Positions 14,535 to 25,718 of a DNA stretch of 64,000 nucleotides are shown here, piece by piece; the first letter of the stretch is position 1, and every line of letters starts with the position of its first letter. The position numbers were made by a program, and so were the translations under genes. The stretch is from Panulirus ornatus (taxonomy: Eukaryota; Arthropoda; Malacostraca; Decapoda; Palinuridae), in contig NC_092250.1 of the NCBI RefSeq assembly GCF_036320965.1, positions 11,128,100 to 11,192,099 on the forward strand. Direction: 5' to 3'. The notes beneath the pieces were generated by a model. That model ran no database searches. It saw only the letters and a list, made by a program, of their open reading frames with translations, and was not told where the DNA came from.

Positions 14535-14978
14535 CTAAAAACAAAGATCATCTATATACCTAAACGAAATTGCATTGGAAGGTAAGATATCCTTTAGTAA
14601 TTTTATTTCAAAGAATTCCCAATATAGATTACTTAGTACAGGTGAAAGAGGGTTATCCATTGCCATACTAAATTCTTGAGCATAGTATTCTGTATTGGAG
14701 TGAAATACACAGTCTTTTATACAAAATTTTATCAGTTCAATAAAAACAGACTTTGAAACAGTTAGATGAATATCATCCAAGGCATCAAACAAATATCATA
14801 AATGGTCATCAACTGGAACTTTTGTGAACAGCGAGGAAAAAGCAAAGCTAACAAGTTTAAAATCAGAATTAACATTGATATTATTAAGCTTGTTAACTAA
14901 ATCTACATTGTTCGTGATATTAGATTTTGATATCTTACCCACTAAAGGGCTTAATAAAGAAACTAACAACTTTGACAA
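14535..14978 (-). pseudogene. PLE reverse transcriptase palm
   Basis: Two frames that join near 14795. The upstream piece (14796-14978) ends with FSSLFTKVPVDDHL. The downstream piece (14535-14792) holds AMDNPLSPVLSNLYWEFFE and FRYIDDLCF. The YIDD codons are at about 14547-14558. Penelope RTs usually have an aspartate in the D-x-x-SLFT motif; here it reads F-A-F-SSLFT, so a catalytic residue appears lost. Confidence 0.82.
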
Positions 14979-15118
14979 TTCTTATATGATGGAGCCTACT
15001 AACTCACTACAGATCTTGCTGGAAAATTTGGTTTATGTGTTTTGATAAGTCCATACTTGTATGGCAATGAAGGGGACAAAGATGACAAACTTTTGATAAG
15101 AGAACCATTACTTTTCAA

Positions 15119-16810
<1,692 letters not shown>

Positions 16811-18332
16811 ATTTATTTATTTATTTATTTATTTTGCTTTTTCGCTGTCTCCCGCATTAGCGAGGTAGCGCAAGGAAACAGACGAAAGAATGGCCCAACC
16901 CACCCCCATACACATGTATATACATACACGTCCACACACGCAAATATACATACCTATACATCTCAACGTATACATATATATACACACACAGACATATACA
17001 TATATACATATGTACATAATTCATACTGTCTGCCTTCATTCATTCCCATCGCCACCCCGCCACACATGAAATAACAACCCCATCCCCCACTCATGTGCGC
17101 GAGGTAGCGCTAGGAAAAGACAACAAAGGCCACATTCGTTCACACTCAGTCTCGCTGTCATGTAATAATGCACCAAAACCACAGCTCCCTTTCCACATCC
17201 AGGCCCACAGCACTTTCCACGGTGTACCCCAGACGCTTCACACGCTTTGGTTTAATCCATTGACCCCGGTATACCACATAGTTCCAATTCACTCTGTTCC
17301 CTGCACGCCTTTCACCCTCCTGCATGTTCAGGCCCCGATCACTCAAAATCTTTTTCACTCCATCTTTCCACCTCCAATTTGGTCTCCCACTTCTCCTCGT
17401 TCTCTCCACCTCTGACACATATATCCTCTTGGTTAGTCTTTCCTCACTCATTCTCTCCATGTGACCAAACCATTTCAAAACACCCTCTTCTGCTCTCTCA
17501 ACCACACTCTTTTTATTAACACACATCTCTCTTACCCAATTATTACATACTCGATCAAACCACCTCACACCACACATTATCCTCAAACATCTCATTTCCA
17601 GCACATCCACCCTCCTCCGCACAACTCTATCCATAGCCCACGCCTCGCAACCATATAACATTGTTGGAACCACTATTCCTTCAAACATACCCATTTTTGC
17701 TTTCCGAGATAATGTTCTCGACTTCCACATATTCTTCAACGCTCCCAGAACTTTCGCCCCCTCCCCCACCCTATGATTCACTTCCGCTTTCATGGTTTCA
17801 TCCGCTGCCAAATCCACTCCCAGATATCTAATACACTTCACTTCCTCCAGGTTTCTCCATTCAAACTTACCTCCCAATTGACTTGTCCCTCAACCCTACT
17901 GTACCTAATAACCTTGCTCTTATTCACATCTACTCTCAGCTTTCTCTTTCACACACTTTACCACACTCAGTCCCCAGCTTCTGCAGTTTCTCACACGAAT
18001 CAGCCACCAGCGCTGTATCATCAGCGAACAACAACTGACACTTCCCAATCTCCCTCATCCACAACAGACTGCATACTTGCCCCTCTATCCAAAACTCTTG
18101 CATTCACCTCCCTAACAACTCCATCCATAAACAAATTAAACAACCATGGAGACATCACACACGCTTGCCGCAGACCTACATTAACTGAGAACTAATCACT
18201 TTCCTCTTTTCCTACACGTACACATGCCTTACATCCTCGATAAAACTTTTCACTACCTCTAACAACTTGCCTCCCACACCATATATTCTTAATACCTTCC
18301 ACAGAGCATCTCTTTCAACTCTATCATAAGCA
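16811..18332 (-). mobile_element. LINE family A, long 3' UTR, 5'-truncated
   Basis: Ends in an (AAATA)-type tail at 16811-16834 after ...GCGGGAGACAGCGAAAAAG. The long 3' UTR (16835-17190) holds a second CTACCTCGCGCACATG-type block near 17095. Coding sequence follows to 18332, where the RT (just after motif A) is cut at the head of the next LINE. Confidence 0.93.
17158..17877 (-). pseudogene. LINE A ORF, thumb and C-terminal domain
   Basis: 239 residues with CIRYLGVDLAADETMKAEV, MLYGCEAWAMDRVVRRRVD, LKWFGHMERMSEERLTKRIY and RRSGRPNWRWKDGVKKIL. Upstream palm sequence (18000-18200) is in other frames because of small deletions, one of them near 18035 just after the FADD region. Confidence 0.85.
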
Positions 18333-18654
18333 TTCCCCGCGCGTCGTAGAAGACGACTAAACGGGACGGGAACGGGGGGCTAGAAACCATCCCCTCCTTG
18401 TATTTTAACTTTCTAAAAGGGTGAACAGAAGAAAAAGTCACGTGGGGAGTGCTCCTCCTCCTCGAAAGCTCAAATTAGGGTGTCGAAATATGTGTGGGTG
18501 TAACCAAGATGAGAAAAAAGGAGAGATAGGTAGTATGTTTGAGGAAAGGAACCTGGATGTTTTGGCTCAGTGAAACGAAGCTCAAGGGTAAATGTAATGA
18601 CTGGTTTAGGAATGCCTTGGGAGTAAAATCAGGGGTTGGTGAGAGGACAAGAAT

Positions 18655-19215
18655 ATGTGGGAATATGTGATAGAGTGTAAGAAAGTAAACTCAAGATTGA
18701 TATGGGTAAAACTGAAAGTGGACGGAGAGAGATGGGTGATTATTGGTGCCTATGCACCTGGTCATGAGAAGAAAGATCATGAGAGGCAAGTGTTTTTGGA
18801 GAAGCTGAGCGAGTGTGTTAGCAACTTTGATGCACGAGACCGGGTTATAATGATAGGTGATTTGAATGCAAAGGTGAGTAATGTGGCATTTGAAGGTATA
18901 ATTGGTGTACATGGGATGTTCAGTGTTGCAAATGGAAATGGTGAAGAGCTTTCAGATTTGTGTGCTGAAAAAGTACTGGTGAATGGGAATAAATGGTTTA
19001 AAAAGAGATATATACATAAGTGTATGTATGTGAGTAGGAGAGATGGCCAGAGAGCATTACTGGATTACGTGCTAATTGATAGGTGCGTGAAAGAAAAGCT
19101 TTTGGATGTTAATGTGCTGAGAGGGGCAACTGGAGGGATTTCTGATCATTCTCTTGTGGAGGCGAAAGTGAACATTTGTAGAGGTTTTCAGAAAGAAGAG
19201 AGAATGTTGGGGTGA
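18655..19215 (+). pseudogene. LINE A AP-like endonuclease domain
   Basis: 186 residues. The order of motifs is IIGAYAPGHEKK, VIMIGDLNAKVSN (catalytic D and N), RALLDYVLIDR and GGISDHSLVEAKV (catalytic SDH). This is the exonuclease-endonuclease-phosphatase fold used by non-LTR LINEs to nick the target. The first ATG is internal: the SETKLKG motif with the metal-binding E lies 80 bp upstream in another frame, after a one-base loss. Confidence 0.9.
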
Positions 19216-19351
19216 ACAGAGTTGTCAGAGTGAGTGTGAAAAGGAGACTTGAGTGAGGAAGTAACACGAGTGATTGAGAGAAGAATTGAAAAAGGTGAGA
19301 TCAAATGACGTAAGGGGATTGGGGGAGGAATGAGATGTATTTAGGGAAGCA

Positions 19352-19849
19352 GTGTTGGCTTGCGCAAAAGATGCCTGTGGCATAAGAAAGGTGGGAGGTG
19401 GGCAGATTAGAAAAGGTAGTGAGTGGTGGGATGAAGGAGTAAGATTGTTAGTGAAAGAGAAGAGAGAGGCATTTGGACTATTTTTGCAAGGAAATAGTGC
19501 AAGTGACTCGGAGATGTATAAAAGAAAGAGAGAAGAGGTCAAGAGAAAGGTGCAAGAGGTGAGAAAGAGGGCAAATAAGAGTTGGTGTCAAAGAGTATCA
19601 TTGAATTTTAGGGAGAATAAAAAGATGTTTTGGAAGGAGGTAGATAAAATGCGTAAGACAAGAAAACAAAAGGGAACATCGATGAAAGGAGCTAATGGGG
19701 AGGTAATAACATGTAGTGGTGAAGTGAGAAGGAGATGTATCAAGTATTTTGAAGGTTTGTTGAATGTGTTAGATGACAGAGTGGCAGATATAGGGTGTTT
19801 TTTCGAGGTGGTGTGCAAAGTGAGAGAGTTAGGGAGAATGATTTGGTAA
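19352..19849 (+). pseudogene. LINE A linker and RT N-terminus
   Basis: 165 residues with [57 protein letters not shown] and [20 protein letters not shown]. The frame breaks at 19850, just before the [13 protein letters not shown] block. Confidence 0.85.
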
Positions 19850-19975
19850 ACAGAGAAGAGGTAGTGAAAGCTTTGCGGAAGATGAAAGCTCGGCCAGACA
19901 GCGGGCTTGGATGATATTGCAGTGGAATCTGTTAAAAAAGTGTGTCGTTGACTGGTTGGTAAGGTTCATGGAGAA

Positions 19976-20416
19976 GTGCCTGAGGATTGGCGGAATGCAT
20001 GTATAGTGCCATTGTACAAAGGCAAACAGTATAAATGTGAGTGTTCACTTTGCAGAGGTATAAGTTTCTTGAGTATTCCTGGGATATTAAACGGTAGTAT
20101 ATTGATTGAGAGGGTAAAGGCATGTACAGAACATCAGATTGGGAAAGAACAGTGTGGTTTCAGAAGTGGTAGAGGATGTATGGATCAGGTGTTTGCTTTG
20201 AAGAATTTATGTGAGAAATACATAGAAAAACAGATGGATTTGTATGTAGCATTTTTGAATCTGGAGAAAGCATATGATAAGGTTGATAGAGATGCTCTGT
20301 GGAAGGTAATAAGATATGGTGTGGGAGGTAAGTTGCTAGAAGCACTGAAAAGTTTTTATCGAGGATGTAAGGCATGTGTACGAGTAGGAAGAGAGAAAAG
20401 TGATTGGTTCCAGTGA
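19976..20416 (+). pseudogene. LINE A RT fingers and palm
   Basis: 146 residues: MPEDWRNACIVPLYKGKQYK, EQCGFRSGRGCMDQVFALKN and YVAFLNLEKAYDKVDRDALW. In motif A the usual FMDLEKAYD reads FLNLEKAYD, so the first catalytic aspartate is N. This alone would inactivate the enzyme. Motif B and FADD follow in other frames. Confidence 0.85.
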
Positions 20417-21802
20417 ATGTCGGTTTGCGGCTGGATTGCGTGATGTCTCGTTGGTTGTTTGATTTGTTTATGGATGGGTTGTTCGGGAGGTGAATGCAAG
20501 AGTTTTGGAGAGAGGGGCAAGTATGCAGTCTGTTGTTTATGAGAGGTCTTTGTAAATGAGTCAGTTGTTGTTCGCTGATGATACAGCGCTTATGGCTGAT
20601 TCGGGTGAGAAACTGCAGAAGTTGGTGACTGAGTTTGGTAAAGTGTGTAAAAGAAGGAAATCTGAGAGTAAATGTAAATAAGAGCAATGTTATTAGGTTC
20701 ACTAGGGTCGAGGGCCAAGTAAATTGGAAGGTAAGTTTGAATGAAGAAACAGTGCAGGAAGTGAAGTGTTTTAGATATCTGGGAGTGGATTTAGCAGCAT
20801 ATGGAACCATGGATGCGGAAACGAATCACAGGGTGGGGGATAGGGCGAAGGTTCTGGGAGCGTTGAAAAGTGTATGGAAAGCAAAAACGTTATCTCGGAG
20901 AGCAAAATGGGTATGTTTGAAGGAATAGTGGTTCCAACAATGTTATATGGTTGCGAGCCATGGACTATAGATAGGATTGTGCGGAGAAGGGTAGGCATGT
21001 TGCAAATGAGATGTTTGAGGACAATACGTGGTATGAGGTGGTTTGATCAAGTAAGTAATGAAAGGGTAAGAGAAATGTGTAGTAATAAAAAGAGTATGGT
21101 TTAAAAAGCAGAAAACTGTGTATGGAAATGGTTTGGTCACATGGAGAGAATGAGTGAGGAAAGATTGACAAAGAGGATATATTTGTCAGAGGTGGAGGGA
21201 ACGAGGAGAAGTGGGAGACCAGATTGGAGGTGGAAGGATGGAGTGAAAAAGATTTTGAGCGATCGTGGGTTGAACATACAGGAGGGTGAAAGGCGTGCAA
21301 GGAATAGATTGATTGGAACGATGTTGTATACCAGGGTCGACGTGCTGTCAATGGATTGAACCAGGGCATGTGAAGCGTCTGGGGTAAACCATGGAAAGTT
21401 TTGTAGAACCTGGATGTGGTAAGGGAGCTGTGGTTTCGGTGCATTACACCTGACAGCTAGAGACTGAGTGTGAATGAATGTGGCCTTTGTTGTCTTTTGT
21501 TAGCACTACCTCGCGCACGCGCGGGGGAAGGGGGGATGGGGGGTGCTATTTCAAGTGTGGCGGTTTTGCGACGGGAGTGGATGAAGGCATCATGTATGAA
21601 TATGTACGTGTTTATATGTATATGTCTGTGTATGTACATGTATGTAAACGTTGAAATGTATAGGTATTTATATGTGCGTGCGTTGGCGTTTATGTACATA
21701 CATGTGTACGTAGGTGGGTTGGGCCATTCTTTCGTCTGTTTCCTTGCGCTACCTCGCTAAGGCGGGAGACAGCGACTATGTATAAGAAATATAAATGAAT
21801 AA

Positions 21803-22048
<246 letters not shown>

Positions 22049-22053
<5 letters not shown>

Positions 22054-22248
22054 AAGGATCACAATTTTGCGCGTGATCAAGATATTCCTATGAGTCCACG
22101 GGGAAAATGAAACACGAAAAGTTCCCAAGTGCACTTTCGTGTGATAATCACATCATCAGGGGAGACACAAGAGAAAAATATAACAGTCAGTTGATATACA
22201 TCGAAGAGACGAAGCTAGGACGCCATTTGGTAAACATGTTTACCAAAT
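22049..22248 (-). mobile_element. Solo PLE terminal repeat
   Basis: Outer edge GGAAAGGATCACAATTTTGC, then the ribozyme-like core, then the inner edge GACGCCATTTGGTAAACATG. The end is a perfect 24-bp palindrome (22225-22248), as if a second, inverted copy had begun and been cut. No coding part remains. Confidence 0.8.
22123..22167 (-). ncRNA. Hammerhead ribozyme-like motif (best copy)
   Basis: Minus strand: TCTCCC, CTGATGA, helix II TGTGA-TTA-TCACA, C, GAA, helix III AGT-GC-ACT, T, GGGA. CTCCC/GGGA gives a four-pair helix I. CUGANGA and GAAA are the hammerhead core boxes. Tiny helix III forms are known from Penelope-like elements. One nucleotide (the C after helix II) is extra compared with the classic core, so activity is not certain. 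Confidence 0.6.

Positions 22249-22592
<344 letters not shown>

Positions 22593-22668
<76 letters not shown>
22593..22668. repeat. (AT)n microsatellite
   Basis: TA array after the HT head; it grades into an ATGTATATATTCATACATAC sequence. Confidence 0.95.
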
Positions 22669-22673
<5 letters not shown>

Positions 22674-23576
22674 TCATACATACATATCCTCTCGTAAATA
22701 TGAAAAAGTTGATAGTCACCATTTCCTTTTAAGTCACTGATGTGGCTTAAAGTTTCTGATAAACACCTGAATAATAATAGGTAGACCAACCTCTGGCTCT
22801 CGTTCTCCTTGGTTTACAGCACTAACCTCATATACGATATCAGGAAAATTATAGAGTTGTAATCTTTACTTGTTTCGCGTATTTCTAGTCATAAACCCTC
22901 AACATAAACGTTGAATTGTCGATGCTCTCTTTCTTTAATTCCCTAATCTACTGCATCATCCTGCTGGTAAAACTGTCACTCATGGGCTGAAACCTCCCTG
23001 ATTATCTCGCGCTTTCCTTAAAACTCGACATTCCTCTCCCACCATCCTCTTCCTGTGGGAGTTCACCTCACGGTTTGAGGCGCGCTGATGGAAAGAGAAT
23101 TAAGTTATCAGTTTGGGAGATGATTTTGGAGAATCTGGAGAGTTGAGGCGTGGGAATGGTTGGGAGTCTTGCTTGAGCGGTGCAGGGTTCTTATCAACCT
23201 CACTAAACAAAAGGGAGACGAAAATATTTCCACACTTGAAGAAAGAATTGAAATGGTTCGAAAAAGCACAGATTCTAATGGCAGTCGTACGATATAACCA
23301 TTGCTCTCTGTCTACGTCCTCCGTCGCAGATCTCCTGTTGTCTTTTCATCAGGAGCTCTTCTCAGAGGCTCAGTCCACTCTTAATATATTTGTCTCCAGA
23401 GCAATACATTCCACGTATCAAACGCTGAACATTACAACTGGAGCTATTGATGATCGTGAAGTGAAGTTTTAGGCAGAGAAAACTTCAGCTTGTTTGTGAG
23501 GCTTAAAATCTTTCACATGCTCACTGATCACTATCATGTTATGCCTTTTGTTTCCTTATTAGTACACACGCAAACA
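22669..23576. other. Low-copy DNA, no gene recognised
   Basis: Not similar to any other part of the window that I can see. An open frame of 119 codons (23113-23472, +) has no domain, signal or motif I recognise and no visible splice context. I treat it as chance. Confidence 0.5.
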
Positions 23577-23578
23577 CA

Positions 23579-23643
<65 letters not shown>

Positions 23644-23672
23644 GTAATCCCGCCAACGGATTAAATGGTTTC

Positions 23673-23745
<73 letters not shown>

Positions 23746-23750
23746 TTAGA
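23577..23750 (+). repeat. Compound microsatellite unit (CA)n-spacer-(GA)n, left arm
   Basis: (CA)n to 23638, then a roughly 40-bp spacer with ATGTAATCCCGCCAACGGAT, then (GA)n to 23743 and GTGTTAGA. The same unit occurs inverted at 24502-24656. Confidence 0.9.
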
Positions 23751-23957
23751 GAGACAGCTTCTGTATTGGCAGGGCGTCCCAGAGAACCCATAGCACTTCA
23801 CGCCCGCAGAACCCTTCTAGGGCTGTTACATGTCAAGTTATGGATCACGACATGTTTTGGCAGACGTTCTCGAAACATTTAAGGCCACAGCTGCCAGGGG
23901 AGGCTCTAACTCTTGGGTATTTCTTGTTCTGCTCTCGAAACCCATCAGTACAAGCAA

Positions 23958-24055
<98 letters not shown>

Positions 24056-24073
24056 ATGTATGTGTGTGTGTGT

Positions 24074-24122
<49 letters not shown>
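23958..24122. repeat. (GT)n microsatellite, about 165 bp
   Basis: GT array with a few TATG and GCATG interruptions. It lies between the two arms of the inverted compound unit. The flanks 23751-23957 and 24123-24501 show no gene. Confidence 0.95.
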
Positions 24123-24125
<3 letters not shown>

Positions 24126-24501
24126 AATTCAATCTTGTAACTCAAGAACGTCTAAATTCACAGATGCGAAAAGGGTGATCGTTACACACGCACATGAACG
24201 TGGCAAAATACTAAACTATTAATGTTCAAAACCCTCCGTATTTTCCACACTTTTCGCGGTCCATTACCCTCGCTCAGGAATGGCATCTCTCGGATACAGC
24301 TGGTGCGCTGTGTGAAAAAGTGAGGGTATGTAAATATTAGATCCCTCGTGCCGGCCTCCACCTCCCCGGGGGTCAGCGTTCAAAGATTGAGCGAGTCAGA
24401 AGAAATAACGGTAAATATTTGTTGACCTGAAAAGTCGGGTCCGGTAAAGTAAGGGCCACGGATAAGGTTCCACGGCTTTGCTGGACCTACTGGCTCATGT
24501 T

Positions 24502-24507
24502 ATCTAA

Positions 24508-24597
<90 letters not shown>

Positions 24598-24616
24598 TAT
24601 CCGTTGGTGGGATTAC

Positions 24617-24656
<40 letters not shown>
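24502..24656 (-). repeat. Compound microsatellite unit, right (inverted) arm
   Basis: TCTAACAC then (TC)n to 24592, spacer with ATCCGTTGGTGGGATTACAT, then (GT)n to 24654. It is the reverse complement of 23577-23750 at spacer and edge. 24657-24829 shows no gene. Confidence 0.9.
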
Positions 24657-24829
24657 CTGATTAAGATGGGAAAAGGAAGAGGTTGAACAGGAAATGTAGT
24701 GTGAAAAAAAAATGGACTATTGTGTGTGCAGGTGCATGATGTTAGCTTAATGATGTTAAAAGTTTTTTGATAGGTATTGTTGGCGCCTTATTCACAAACC
24801 TCTTATACATCACATCTACTTCCATATTC

Positions 24830-25455
24830 ATATTCAAACATGCTTGCCTTCATTCATTCCCGTCGCCACCTTGCCCCACAGGAAACAACATCGCCACCCC
24901 CTGCGTCAGCCAAGTCGTGCCAGGAAAAGACAATAAGAAGAGCCTCATTCGTCACACTCAGTCTCTAGCTGTCATGTGTGATGCACCGAAATCACAGTTC
25001 CCTATCCACATCCAGGCCCCACAGACCTTTCCATGGTTTACCCCATACGCTTTACATGCTGGTTCAGTCCATTGACAGCTCGTCAACCCCAGTAAAAACA
25101 TCGTTCCAGTTCACTTTATTCCTTGCACAACTCTCACCCTTCTGCAAGTTCAAGCCCCGATCACTCAAAATCTTTTTCACTCCATCTTCCACCTCCAATT
25201 TGGTCTCCCGCTTCTACTTGTTCCCTCCACCTCTAACACATATATCCTCTCTGTCAACCTTTCCTCACTCATTCTCTCCATATGTCCAAACCATTTTAGG
25301 ACACCCTCTTCTGCTCTCTCAACCACACTCTTTTTATTATCTCTCTTACCCTTTCATTACTTACTCGATCAAACCACCTCACAACACACATATCGTCCCC
25401 AAACATTTCATTTCCAACTCATCCACCCTCCTCCATACAACAATATTATATGCGT
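24830..25455 (-). mobile_element. LINE family A, C-terminal domain and 3' UTR, old copy
   Basis: The minus strand encodes broken versions of MERMSEERLTERIY and the RPNW block, then a diverged 3' UTR beginning near 25070. The terminal tail is missing: the UTR ends in TGAATATGAATATGGAAG-like sequence. The 5' end is cut near 25455. Confidence 0.8.
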
Positions 25456-25489
25456 GGTAGTTGGGAACGGTAACTGCTCGGCTATGTGC

Positions 25490-25709
25490 TGTATAGGTAG
25501 AAAGAATACTGTCACGTATTCCCTCCGTGTCGTAAAAGGCGACTCAAAGAGGAGGGAGCGGGGGGCTGGAAATCTTCCCTCGAGTTTTTTGCTTTTTTCA
25601 AAAAAAGGAACAGAAAATGGGACCATGTAAAGATTCTTTTTACCTAAGTCTCAGTCATTTGTTCTTGACCATACCTTGCTAACGTGGGAAATGGCGAATA
25701 TGAACGAAA
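25490..25709 (+). mobile_element. HT repeat, diverged full copy
   Basis: Head AGGTAGAAAGAATACTGTCA and GTCGTAAAAGGCGACTCAAA. Tail CATACCTTGCTAACGTGGGA then AATGGCGAATATG. It lies 10 bp upstream of a LINE A 5' end, so the shared head can be compared side by side. Confidence 0.8.
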
Positions 25710-25718
25710 TATATATAT

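Larger units (their letters stand above)
13493..15118 (-). mobile_element. Penelope-like element, best copy of this type
   Basis: Reading the minus strand from 15118: an RT segment with FSSLFTKVPVDDHL (motif A region), MDNPLSPVLSNLYWEFFE (motif B) and FRYIDDLCF (catalytic YIDD). Next comes the CSPEFIDDEFEKIYSIGSKL spacer, then a GIY-YIG endonuclease, then a terminal repeat at 13493-13690. RT followed by GIY-YIG is diagnostic of Penelope-like elements. The 5' half, with the RT fingers, is missing: the element stops at about 15118 against a LINE fragment. Stops and frameshifts separate the pieces, so it is inactive. Confidence 0.88.

Noticed and set aside
23113..23472. 119-codon frame in low-copy DNA
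   Set aside because: No recognisable motif, codon pattern or splice context; could not be supported as a gene.
23958..24140. Regular repeats considered as a CRISPR array or satellite
   Set aside because: Plain GT dinucleotide repeat with point changes; no spacers, and the genome is eukaryotic.
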